The notes under the pieces: model-generated
Database searches by the model: none
What the model was told of the DNA's origin: nothing
Seen by the model: only the letters and a program-made list of their open reading frames with translations
DNA from: Sipunculus nudus
Lineage: Eukaryota; Annelida; Sipuncula; Golfingiida; Sipunculidae
Assembly: GCA_026874595.1 (NCBI GenBank)
Contig: CM049322.1
Location: forward strand, 35,273,840 to 35,337,839
Direction of reading: 5' to 3'
DNA: 64,000 nucleotides
Part shown: one piece after another, positions 38,701-47,604 of the stretch
Position numbering within the stretch: the first letter of the stretch is position 1
Layout of the letters: each line of letters starts with the position of its first letter
Translations under genes and position numbers: made by a program

Positions 38701-41700
38701 CGTTCACAACCGGTTTCTGATAATCGTGATTCTCTAAAATAGGCACTATTTATCATTTACAATATCTCACGGTCGGTTCGGATGAAAATATTGGGCTCAC
38801 AGACGGTATTGAAAGATTTCTTACAGTCATTTTTCAATTATTTGAAGCGTATTAAAATAATATTCGTTTCCAGGCGCTCTCTGCTATGTCTAATGGACGA
38901 AATCTTGATAAACTTCAGTCGGATCATAATGCAAGAGCTCGAAAGGTAGTTGATTTATTACTGGCTAGTACGGGGCACATAAGTTACTTTTAAAGAAAAA
39001 TAATATAAAATGATATGAATAATTTATTATACAATATTTATTTTTCATATTGAACAGTTATGTGAGAACATTTGTAAAGTACAAGTGATTATCGTTGCAG
39101 CTTAATTATTTTAGTGAGGTTTTATTTTATTATTTAACTTAGAATTAGTATTATTGTAAACCCTGTCTTTTACAAAGGTTAGGTATGAAATGGGAAAACT
39201 GCAAGTCGAGGTGTCCGAGACAGTCGAACACGCTATTATGAAAGAGGAACAAAAGACAACAACCACCATGACACGCTTGGCTTGTGGAAATACAGACCAG
39301 ATAAAGGAGTTTGAACGTCGCATTCGGCACTGTATAACTTCGTCAAGAGAGGTGATTTAATATGATCCCGGTCACGTATTTTCAGCTTTGTTTGAACTGA
39401 CACAGCAATAAAACTAAACTTCTGTTTTAGGACCTAGATGCAGATTTCAATCAGCGTGTCATATCTACCTGTCTGAATGACCATTCTCTAAGAGTTGGAA
39501 AGGTAATATAACTTTAATAAGTTTAATTTCCCTTCAAAATTAATTATTGAATCACAATTAATATTTTATTTCTTTTTGTTACTCACCGAAAGAAGCCTGA
39601 TTAGTATCATTGCATGTTTGCAGATCCGTCAAAGGATAATCGACAGGTACCAAATATCTGATTCCGGGCAAATAGAAACGATTCTCCAAAATGAAGAGAA
39701 GCAGACAAAATCTTTAATCTTGAACAGAACAAGAGGGCAACGAAGTGATACGACAGCATTTAAACAATATTTAGCAGACAACTTAAGACATTGCAGAAAG
39801 GTATATGAATGTGACAAATTAGAAGCTTTAACAATGACAAAAATGATAAACAAGAGTATTCATAATATGGTGAGGTTACAAATATATTTCAGTTAGAATG
39901 TGCGTATAGGAGACGAGTTGGAAAGCATAAATAGGTTGTACAGTAGGGCCTGCATAAACAAAAAGTGTTATTCCTTTTATATGCTTCATATATAGTGAAA
40001 CTCTTAACATTATAAATGATTATGGCAAGCTTTTGTACCATGAATTTGACAATGAACTTAATTCTAATGTTTATTTTGCCTTCAGATTTATGAACTGATG
40101 TGTATTCATTGAAGTCGCTTACATTTCACAAATTAATCATATGGTATGATTCATGCAAATGCGGATGGTGAATATAATCGAAAATTTCCTCATTCTTTTA
40201 AGTGGTGATGAAACCCCAATTGTTCTCTTCACTGTTGTAAGATATATACTAAATATTTTCCATTTAGAAAGATAGGGTTTATGCGAAATTGACACAAGAA
40301 GTTTTTTTTAATAACACCACAGGCTGTATTCATAGTTTACAACAAATTCGTTTTGGATGAAATTCTAGGATATCACAGAGGAAGAGCTGAACAGGTAAAG
40401 TCAAAATGAATGACTCACACCAACATGTGTAACACGTGCCGATAATATTTATAATAGCAAACTACAATAAATAAAAAAACGTATGCGAATCTGGCAAATT
40501 ACAAAAATACATTTAACGAGAACAAATTTGATATAATAAAGGGCAACTCATTTTGTGCCCAAAGCTTTACAATATGGACAACCCAGATCGACTACTTTAT
40601 GAACCAGAAAAAGTAAGGTGTATTGTCGAAGGAGAGGAACAAGAAACATTAAAAAACTTTGACCGGAAGGCAATAGGAGAAGCTGAAGATAAACATTTCT
40701 TCATCTGTTCCATCAAACAAGAATTAGAATCATGGAAGGGGAGTATAGCTCAGGACCAGGAGGTCAGTACTGTATGTCGTATAATCACTCTTTCTCATAG
40801 CTATAGTTCACACACAAACACACACACACACATATATACATGCACTGTATAGTAAAATACTATTCGGACATTATGAGTATATAATTGTAAAATCTGGCAT
40901 TATATAGCCAGGTACTATTTATTAGTAAGCCTTATGATGATAAAAGATTGTTCTAATAATGTTATACTTACTCATGTGTACAACGGTCTAATATGTGGCA
41001 ACATGTATTATAACAGCGAATAGGAAAGACCAAAGTTATCTTGGAAACCTTTGTGCAAGAGGAATTCTTATTCGATAAATATCTAAAGTGTGCTGAAGAA
41101 TTCATGAAAGTAACAAAACAAATTACAACGAAGCTTTCAAAGATAGCTGCGCAATGTGATGGCCTTACGGAAAGAGTAAAAGTAATAGATGGAGAAATAT
41201 ACAAAATCTCCGGGATTGCAATGACAGCTCTGAAAATCATTTTTGTGCCATCCCTAGGGGTAGCTGATATAATGAAACGTATGGATTATATAAAATATAA
41301 AAATGGTTTGTATCAGGAAATTATGTCGTTACGAAACAAAGCATATCAACTGGTTGTCCAGTACAGGCCTGGCTGCGATATGATAAAGGCCTCCTTCACT
41401 CAGATAACCCGTTTGATCAGATTCGAATCAAGAGATCTCAACAGACACAAAATTTTTAATATTTGTTTATCAGCCAGTGCAGCGAACAGGCCACTGAAAT
41501 ACTTCTTTTCTCGTTTCCTCTGGTATATCATGGACTCGACTGAAGCACCTACCGTGTGCATCGACGAATTATATGAAAAAGCCCAAGGTGAGGTTGTATG
41601 TTTACTAAATGTTATAAGCAGCATAGACTGGGATCTTTGTAAGAACAAACTTACCTGTGAGGACAGAGCATTTGATGGAGACTTTCTCAGAAATATTGTT

Positions 41701-41769
41701 GGAACAATCACAAGAATCTGCGAATCGTTAGAAAAAATAAACTGTTCGATGACCAAGATACCGAGGTGA
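23200..41769 (+). CDS. Atlastin-like (GB1/RHD3) GTPase with expanded tandem helical repeats
   Basis: About 30 exons were joined by consensus splice sites; most introns are phase 0. Parts in order: N-terminal GTPase domain (23200-26722), linker and first helical unit (29046-29402), three A-B-C cassettes of helical units (29804-40394), a fourth A unit (40565-40762) and a 250-codon terminal exon (41017-41769). The product is about 1,470 residues, against about 560 for ordinary atlastins. Atlastins are membrane-anchored dynamin-superfamily GTPases that tether and fuse ER membranes; related GBPs act in innate defence. Here the G domain looks catalytically complete, but the canonical double membrane hairpin is not evident. 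One long exon (35497-35687) is 191 nt, not a multiple of three, so this copy may be frameshifted. The introns hold an LTR, a 155-bp tandem repeat and a foldback element. The start codon is ATG at 23200 or in an exon I missed. Confidence 0.85.
23353..23558 (+). CDS. GTPase exon with the P-loop
   Basis: Encodes [20 protein letters not shown] and then [20 protein letters not shown], the atlastin/GBP G1 P-loop (GxFRxGKS). It ends at CTG|GTGAGC. The 5' boundary is unclear: the frame is open upstream to 23277, and the only nearby AG (about 23374) would be in phase 1. Confidence 0.8.
23724..23782. repeat. (AT)n microsatellite in an intron
   Basis: About 29 AT units between the P-loop exon and the switch I exon. 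Confidence 0.95.
23989..24409 (+). CDS. GTPase exons with switch I and switch II
   Basis: Exon 23989-24132 (48 codons) encodes TGFEWRQG and [14 protein letters not shown], the switch I region with conserved Thr. Exon 24305-24409 (35 codons) encodes [15 protein letters not shown], the G3 motif, and [11 protein letters not shown]. Both exons are phase 0 at each end with good consensus sites. Confidence 0.92.
24600..25212 (-). mobile_element. Solo LTR in a GTPase-gene intron
   Basis: The sequence between two copies of CCATC (24595-24599 and 25213-25217) reads on the minus strand from TGCCACTGTGACTC to CCAAACCAG. Inside are a TATA-like CGTATAAAGAG (near 24985) after a CpG-containing upstream part, and an AT-rich 3' end, as in an LTR. 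It is inserted antisense to the host gene. No internal retroelement genes are present. The last dinucleotide is AG rather than CA, so the exact end is uncertain. Confidence 0.6.
25506..25556 (+). CDS. 51-nt GTPase micro-exon
   Basis: Seventeen codons, [17 protein letters not shown], lie between TTCAAG and |GTAACA. They align with the atlastin segment that follows the switch II region (which starts VYNL and ends at a Gln or Glu before LF). They fill exactly the gap between exons 24305-24409 and 25880-25948. Confidence 0.9.
25880..26174 (+). CDS. GTPase exons with the RDW motif
   Basis: Exon 25880-25948 ([20 protein letters not shown]..) and exon 26082-26174 ([20 protein letters not shown]..). 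RDW is the atlastin/GBP version of the guanine-specificity motif, and YSYG after it is typical of atlastins. Both exons are phase 0. Confidence 0.93.
26264..26722 (+). CDS. End of the GTPase domain (two exons)
   Basis: Exon 26264-26450 includes [13 protein letters not shown] (atlastin LLPHPG) and an acidic [11 protein letters not shown] loop. Exon 26595-26722 includes [14 protein letters not shown] and [14 protein letters not shown], matching atlastin KEInG..vt...L. They join in phase 1 (donor A|GTATTT, acceptor TTTCAG). Confidence 0.88.
26848..28220. repeat. Degenerate tandem repeat of about 155 bp in an intron
   Basis: Eight or nine diverged units share CTAGAATCTTCTAATGCAAC, TCTCCTTGGAAACCTGAAAT, AGGTCATGGTGACCTA, GCGAGCTACTGGC and AACATGATTTTGAGCACCC. 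Unit starts lie near 26848, 26982, 27124, 27284, 27430, 27575 and 27720. Unit lengths vary from about 130 to 160 bp. Confidence 0.8.
28254..28723. mobile_element. Foldback element, nearly full-length palindrome
   Basis: The left arm (28254-28469) and the right arm (28514-28723) are inverted. Matches include GTTATACACTGCAGTC, GTAACCGCTGCTTGG, ATTGCATTGTGCATCCAG and GGTTTGATTACACCC. The central 44 nt form the loop. No coding capacity. It sits in the intron between exons 26595-26722 and 29046-29102. Confidence 0.8.
29046..29402 (+). CDS. Linker and first (ancestral-type) helical unit
   Basis: Exons 29046-29102 ([19 protein letters not shown]), 29202-29282 (27 codons, [19 protein letters not shown]..) and 29331-29402 (24 codons, [20 protein letters not shown]..) are all phase 0. 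They correspond to the atlastin linker and middle-domain helices. The 24-codon exon has the FN pattern that recurs in all later short exons. Confidence 0.85.
29804..35066 (+). CDS. Helical repeat cassette 1 (units A1-B1-C1)
   Basis: A1: 29804-29989 (62 codons) and 30104-30175 (24). B1: 30375-30548 (58) and 30652-30723 (24). C1: 34668-34844 (59) and 34995-35066 (24). All are phase 0. Long exons carry a charged helix with an EE(K/Q)-rich core ([37 protein letters not shown]). Short exons carry Asn at codon 7. The C1 long exon ends at AAAG|GCATGT, a GC donor. A 39-nt in-phase candidate exon at 33283-33321 has no counterpart in other cassettes and is probably not real. Confidence 0.85.
31345..31394. 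repeat. (AT)n microsatellite in an intron
   Basis: About 25 AT units. A poly-G run follows at about 31540. The rest of the 30724-34667 intron holds no recognisable element. Confidence 0.9.
35200..35235. repeat. (AT)n microsatellite
   Basis: Intronic AT run between units C1 and A2. A second run lies at 35358-35410. Confidence 0.9.
35497..37842 (+). CDS. Helical repeat cassette 2 (units A2-B2-C2), with an apparent frameshift in A2
   Basis: A2: 35497-35687 (191 nt) and 36411-36482 (24 codons). B2: 37007-37180 (58) and 37277-37348 (24). C2: 37460-37636 (59) and 37771-37842 (24). Read in phase 0, A2 hits TGA after four codons. The rest, from MKTGNDDDS through [17 protein letters not shown], is in frame only if one base is missing from the A-run at 35504-35508. 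The 191 nt would then be 64 codons. The other exons are intact and phase 0. Confidence 0.82.
35692..35745. repeat. (AT)n microsatellite next to the A2 donor
   Basis: Starts five bases after the A2 donor GTAAATAT. Confidence 0.9.
38218..40394 (+). CDS. Helical repeat cassette 3 (units A3-B3-C3)
   Basis: A3: 38218-38403 (62 codons) and 38874-38945 (24). B3: 39178-39351 (58) and 39431-39502 (24). C3: 39624-39800 (59) and 40323-40394 (24). Codon counts equal those of cassette 1 exon by exon. By hand alignment the B3 and B1 long exons share about 35 of 58 residues, and B2 and B1 about 23 of 58. Confidence 0.87.
40565..40762 (+). CDS. Fourth A-type helical unit (A4), long exon
   Basis: Sixty-six codons after acceptor TGCCCAAAG, ending at GAG|GTCAGT in phase 0. 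[18 protein letters not shown] matches the A-type EE-rich helix. The short partner is not a separate exon here but seems fused to the start of the terminal exon. Confidence 0.75.
41017..41769 (+). CDS. Terminal exon of the GTPase gene, unknown helical C-terminal domain
   Basis: Acceptor TATAACAG is followed by 250 open codons and TGA at 41767. The first 24 codons ([20 protein letters not shown]..) match the length of the short repeat exons. Then a coiled-coil-like stretch ([20 protein letters not shown]) leads into a hydrophobic segment ([17 protein letters not shown]) and a Cys-containing helical tail ([16 protein letters not shown]). I do not recognise the domain. The hydrophobic segment might contact membrane, but it is short and not a clear double hairpin as in atlastins. 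Confidence 0.8.
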   Translation, partial: RIGKTKVILETFVQEEFLFDKYLKCAEEFMKVTKQITTKLSKIAAQCDGLTERVKVIDGEIYKISGIAMTALKIIFVPSLGVADIMKRMDYIKYKNGLYQEIMSLRNKAYQLVVQYRPGCDMIKASFTQITRLIRFESRDLNRHKIFNICLSASAANRPLKYFFSRFLWYIMDSTEAPTVCIDELYEKAQGEVVCLLNVISSIDWDLCKNKLTCEDRAFDGDFLRNIVGTITRICESLEKINCSMTKIPR

Positions 41770-42410
41770 TACTCGGCATACCAAGAAATGAGGCAATATG
41801 TGCTACCTATCTACAACGTGATACTTGGTATTGTTAGGTATTGTATATAGATATTATATAAATGTATTGTTTTATTTTATACCAATATTTGTTATTGTTT
41901 AAGCTATCAAACTGGCTCTTCCATCAACTTTGCTTTCCCCCAGCTTGCACTTTTTACCAGATATAAAGCTATATTATAGCAACATATTGCAGATTATCAA
42001 ATATTTGAATCATAATTGTTATATAACATGATACCCCTTCATACATTGTATAAAATGTTGGGAGTAATTGTAGACTGAATTTGATTAAGGTAGCAGGACT
42101 GGTCAAAATCCTAAAAATTGTTTTTTTTTTAATAATAGGTAAACGTAATATTGGATACTGGGCGGATCTAATGCAGCTTAGCACATTTCGGGTCGCCGGT
42201 TGCATTTTGTGGAAAAGGGTAATTTCTATTCAGTAAACACCATGATGTGTTGACAGGGTGTTTGTAAACTAACTCCATCCCTGCCACAGGCCTGTCAATC
42301 ACTCTGCCCCCAGCCCTCACCTGGGTCATTCAGCCAATTGCGAGGTGCAAGAGTTTAATTAATGCATGGGCCAAGTACCTCCGTGCACGAGGTGGCAAGT
42401 ACTGACGGTC

Positions 42411-42505
42411 GACGTTTGTTTGCCCAATCTAATTAGCGGAGTATACAACCGAAAAGCGTTGGAGAGCAACCCTAACTCTAGCTAATTAGTGTGCAAACAA
42501 ACGTC
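42411..42505. repeat. Inverted repeat with 25-27 bp arms
   Basis: GACGTTTGTTTGCCCAATCT at 42411 pairs with the segment ending TGCAAACAAACGTC at 42505. The arms also share CTAATTAGC. The loop is about 43 nt. It may be a tiny non-autonomous element. Confidence 0.7.
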
Positions 42506-42809
42506 CTTGTGAATGATCGGTTAGTGTCAATGGCCTTTCTGTCTTTTGTCTGGTATGTTACGCCGAAACACAAATTTTCACTTGACATCATGTTATTTCT
42601 GCTGTATCCTCAGCCTATCGACAGATACGTAAAATTACTTTATAAAAAGCTGCTTCATATCCCCACCATAACGTCTATGATATTTATACTGTCAACACCG
42701 CAACAAATAAATATCACGCCAATACCAAACGAAACTACGAGGGGTCGACGACGCAAATCCCAAATGCCACTTAAAACAGCAGCAGTTGAATTATATCAAG
42801 AAGTCTTAG

Positions 42810-42941
42810 CCGGAAGAACCTATTTCCGTGATCAAACTGATGGCCAGCGACGATGAATCGTCAGATGCCGGTATCTCTTCGTTTACGCATGAAGGAAAAC
42901 CGGAGCCGACACCAATCGACTTTGGCAGTGTTATCAACTAA
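42810..42941 (+). CDS. Possible terminal exon of an unidentified gene
   Basis: After acceptor AAGTCTTAG the phase-0 frame reads PEEPISVIKLMASDDESSDA and ends PIDFGSVIN with a stop at 42939-42941. AATAAA follows near 42978. The acidic Ser-rich tail looks protein-like, but I recognise no family and found no upstream exon. It could be an alternative last exon of the GTPase gene, a separate gene or a retrocopy end. Confidence 0.3.
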   Translation, partial: PEEPISVIKLMASDDESSDAGISSFTHEGKPEPTPIDFGSVIN

Positions 42942-45900
42942 ACGCGCTATTGTCAGCCGCTGTTGTACTTCCCTCCAATAAACAATAAGTCCAGATTTCA
43001 CATATGACTTGTATGTGTATTCAAATACGAAAACGTAAGAATTAGGTGTTTTATTTGTGCTATTTTAACGACAATGGCATTGTATACATTAGATACAACA
43101 AAAACAAAAATGTAGAATTAAGGCATAAAAAGTCCCTTAAAACTGAGTCTAGAATGAAACTAACGGAAAGGAATAATTAACTGAAGCAGCAACGAAAGGT
43201 TAAGTCCAACCAGGTACTCATAATAAATCCATGATGAAGGTAAACTTCATTGGCACGTCTGCAAACGGTTAACACAAAAGTTCACGGTATTCAATAAAGC
43301 TACTGGGAGGGTACAGCAGTGCATATTCAGCAGCATATACTCAAAAATGTCAAAGAGCCTTGATGTTAGGCGAGAAACGACTTTCGTGAACAGCGGTTTA
43401 CCAGACACGTGACCCGTCACGAGCCGGTCGTATTTGGAAAAGTCACAATACGCCAAACGGCGTGAGTCAGAGAATCAAATACTGAAAGCGCGGTGACAGC
43501 TTGACAACACCATTTTCATGTCACATGACCACGTTTGATCAATGGATAATCAAAACAGGGTTTTTAAGTGCTGTTAAAATTAAATTAATATATAACTGTC
43601 AGATTACAGCTCTATATGCTTCTAATTAATAAAACAAATAACAAAAAGTGCGGTGTCAATGCTGTGAAGGCAGACTCTCTAAACCGTATAAAGTGTCATA
43701 CACGTTAAGACCTATTAAAGGAACTGTGAATGAAAGTTAAAGATGTATGTTCATACGAAATTGTTATATTGTGAATGCTGCAATGATGTACCCGTGTTAA
43801 ATATAAAAACAAGCATGTCCCATAACCTATTTTAAATAATTCTATACAACATGTAATTCCATGAATTTTAATGGTTTGGGTCTGGCATTCACTGAAATGC
43901 TTTTTACCGGTTTCTGTTACTTCTTTACTTTGAAAAGAAAATGTACAAAAACATACTCACTTTCATTCATACAAAGGAAATGTAAACACTCGTGTTGAGG
44001 GATGCGAATATTTATTAAAGCCTCATGTTATTTAACATAAGATATATTTTGATAAATGTAAAATATCCGGCTAGGGGTCAAATGAAATGAGGAAAATTTA
44101 TATTTGCATTTAAATTAAGTGCTTGAAACATTTTATCCAAATGGGGTTCTAAAGTTTTACCTCAGGATAACAATAACAAAAATAATATTTTGAAGATCAT
44201 AATGACAGAACATTACAGAAATTAAAACTATATTTAATTTGTCAATAATATATTCGACTGTCGATAGAATACTGGTCAAGAAAGTTGTTCATTGGAGCCC
44301 GAAAGCAAATGCATTTGCATTTGTTATATTTGCATTTGATACGTTTATCTTCCACGTTTACGTGCAGTGATATTCAACTATATTTATATTGGATTTATCT
44401 GAAATATAAGCAGTTACACTAGAGCCCAACCCCAAAAAGTATACCGATGTGACAAAAGATATCATAATATAACCAAAAAATACACACATTATAGCTGTGA
44501 ATGTAAAACACAATGAATAAATGTAATATATACCTTGCCACAAAGATCAGCAACTGTCAATTAAAATGGTTTGTATAACACAGTGACTGACTCATTATTT
44601 AGATATTTTAGTCGATCAGGCAAATGCCTCGAAGAAAGAAAACGCAAATGACATAACCCCTGGGACCATGGTGACTATCTCACCCAATTGCTTTACTAGC
44701 GAAAACAATACCATATGTCTCGCAAATCGAAAAATGTAGAAAACTGCAAAAGAGGTAACACGAGTGAACATTTTAGAAATTCAGACTTTACAGCAAGCAT
44801 TTAAAAGGGATTTTCTTTAATACCTACACTTATATTGTGTCTAAAGTCATAGTTTAGATATCAATAAAAAACCTACTTCAACTATCAGTTTGGGCTCAAA
44901 TTTTAAGGTGTCATAAGTCGAAATTTCACAGCCATTTATGACACAAAAAATGTCCATTTTCAACATATCTTGAAAACACCATACAAACATGATGTTTAAG
45001 GTAAGCATTCAAAATTTTAAAAAAAAAATCGGTGGATTTTCCCATGTTATAATATGATGCCTAATGGTATTCTGTATCTGCTACAGGTTTGTAGAAATAA
45101 GTGAAATTCAATCTAAAACCCTAATCAATTAAAATAAAATCCAATGTTGCCATATATAAAGATATAGAGCACATTTTTAAATTTTATAATATGTACATGA
45201 CAAGGATTCCTTGGGATAAGTTTGTAATTTTTTCATGAAAATCTCAAAACAATTATACATATCAGAAGCTGAAAGCTCAGCTTTTACTTCGAAACTCAAG
45301 AATATAGGTCACCGAGACCTCATTTATGCTCCTGGAAGTCGAATATGATATCTTCAACAGAATGTTAATATGTATAAGTTTTCATAATGTCCTTGATTAA
45401 GGAAATCCACATGCCTGCTTCCAACACTTTTTACAGCACATCACATAATATTATTGAGCGGAAACTATATAAAACGCAGTGAACTGATCTACTGTCCAAA
45501 GTCCATCGTTCACCGTCTGTGACCAAATATCTCTACAGGCACTGCAGCTTTAATTATGGTTCTTTGCAGATGTATTTATCATGTAATGAATATGCAAAAA
45601 TAAACTTCTTAAGTTTAAGATATATGTTGATCTATTTATTAATTAGTATTAACATTCTTGCTTTCATATCATAATAAACAATTTCTTAGATATGGAAATA
45701 AAATGGGTTGGAATTCAGTCAAACCAGTTTAAAAAGGCAGCTCTGTCACTTTAATGTTATTTTCGTTGATACACCTGTTCCAGTTTTAACACGACCATGT
45801 CGATACATGTTGACAAGTAAAACAGGAGATTCTATTTCTTCGTTTTGCTTTTGTTGCAATTTTTGAGAGAATAATAGATTTTAGCAGGCTTGCTGGTATT

Positions 45901-46371
45901 AGCTTGGTCATAATGAAGATAACCTTTATTTACTCCATTAATGAAGATCGATATCATCATGCATATATGTGTGAAAGAGTGACGTTACAAAAACGCGCAT
46001 AAATACTAAAAATGAAAGTGGACATAGTAGTATATACACAGAAAAAACTGACAAAGCTTTGGCGATTTTATATAAATACCTTTCAACATGTTTATGTGAA
46101 GTAGGAATATATGAGTTACCAGAGGTAAGTGCTCAAGAGAAATAATTATGAGGATTTATAAGAGATGCATGCAGCTGGTTACAGACACGGCCAGACCTTG
46201 CAGACATAAGGTTGGTGTAATCTTCAACACCCATGACTTCTTAGATCCAACACACTTGGGTAAATATGGTTAACTTGCATCCGGGTTAAGTGGAGTGATA
46301 ACAAAAGTAAGGGTATTGATATGCCTGTCGTACTGAATCTGATAAAATATGTGACCAAGCCAAGGCAAATA
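42942..46371. other. Gene-free AT-rich sequence
   Basis: No recognisable coding, RNA or mobile features. A short GCATTTGCATTTG duplication is near 44310. Confidence 0.45.
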
Positions 46372-47097
46372 CAGTAGAGCGCCGGATTTCCAAAAAAAAT
46401 CGTTTTTTTTTCGAAATTTAAAATGGGGAACAGAAAATTTATACCTATTTCTGATCTTTTTTCAAGCATGTAAACACCTCAAATGCATTTTTGTAATTAC
46501 GAGTCACAAAGGTCTGCAGTTAGATGGTTAAGCCGAGTGGTGACCGAAACAATTAGTTCTGGGCCGATGCCGTCGCCGGGGCAAAGGTGTGATAACTACA
46601 GCTAGTCGCGCAACGCTAGGTCCGTATACCCCTAGTAGGCGGTTGAGCGGTTTATCCATGAGCACTTGTGTATAATCAAGCATTTCTCGTTTGTACTCAA
46701 GCAAAGCATAGTTCGTCGGCTTTGGCTGGCATGTTATGCGCCGCACTGGCGCCGCCTGCGGGCTGTTAAAGAGACTAACCGAGCTACAATAATGGTGATG
46801 TCATTTGACCTTTTCCTCCCGTGAATTTGTTGGGAAAATGGCACATAAGTATCCTTAAAACGGGTTAAAATGGGTTTCAACTATCAAACTCTGCAATAAA
46901 TGTGATATTATTTTAAGTTCCGGTCGTAAATCACGCGGGAGGAAAAGAAACACGGTGTTCCCCCATTAATATAGGGATAAGTTAATCATTAACTGTCGTG
47001 CAAAATGGGCCCTAAACCCTCGACCGAATTTCCGAAAATTCGTTTTTCCGAAGGAACAGCTAGTCCCCCGACGCTTTCGGATGACGGCGCTCTACTG
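46372..47097. mobile_element. Pogo/Tc1-like non-autonomous DNA transposon
   Basis: Terminal inverted repeats CAGTAGAGCGCCGGA (left) and GGCGCTCTACTG (right) are flanked by TA on both sides (46370-46371 and 47098-47099), the target duplication of the Tc1/mariner-pogo group. The inner ends also share TTCCGAAAA/TTTCGAAA-like tracts. No transposase was recognised. The central GC-richer part contains a 72-codon minus-strand frame (46746-46528) of unknown origin. Confidence 0.75.
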
Positions 47098-47164
47098 TAC
47101 TACATTAAAATTCGGAAATACGGCCTGCATGCATGGTCTAGTTGTACCCAACGATAATATAGGG

Positions 47165-47342
47165 TCGGTCTTTTTACCGAGCGCTCCCCTGGGTTTACAC
47201 CTAGCTTTTTCTTTGACCCATGTGGGGCTACCGCGCGCTCGGACTTTTTACCGAGCGTTACCCTGCTCTTACAACAGTGAGTGTTCTGACCTACGTTGGA
47301 CTGCCGAGCGGTAGAGACTTTTTGCCGAGCGCTACAATCGAG
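47165..47342. repeat. Three-copy tandem repeat of about 75 bp
   Basis: CTTTTTACCGAGCG recurs near 47170, 47243 and 47319 (the last as CTTTTTGCCGAGCG), each followed by a CTxCCC-like stretch. Confidence 0.65.
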
Positions 47343-47517
47343 CACATGACTGCTATCATTTAACCGCTTTCATTACAATAACTTCATCTTCATATATTTA
47401 CATCATGCTATTCAATAAAATTATATTTTTTTCCACTGTATTGGCTTATTCACAATGAATAAGTATAAGCGTATGTTATCTTTTCCTATCATTACGAATT
47501 TCCCATTGAATTTCGCA

Positions 47518-47604
47518 GGGTACCACCTCGGTATAGCGACCACCGCAAAATGTCGATCACTTTATCAAGTCCCGTTGGTGGTCGTAATTTCGAGGTTTCA
47601 CTCT
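47518..47604. repeat. Short inverted repeat
   Basis: ACCTCGGTATAGCGACCACC is inverted against GGTGGTCGTAATTTCGAGGT, with a loop of about 35 nt. This resembles the end structure of some small DNA elements. Confidence 0.55.

Noticed and set aside
42491-42856. 121-codon plus-strand frame
   Set aside because: It overlaps the inverted repeat at its start and has no recognisable domain. Another frame (from 42810) looks more protein-like.
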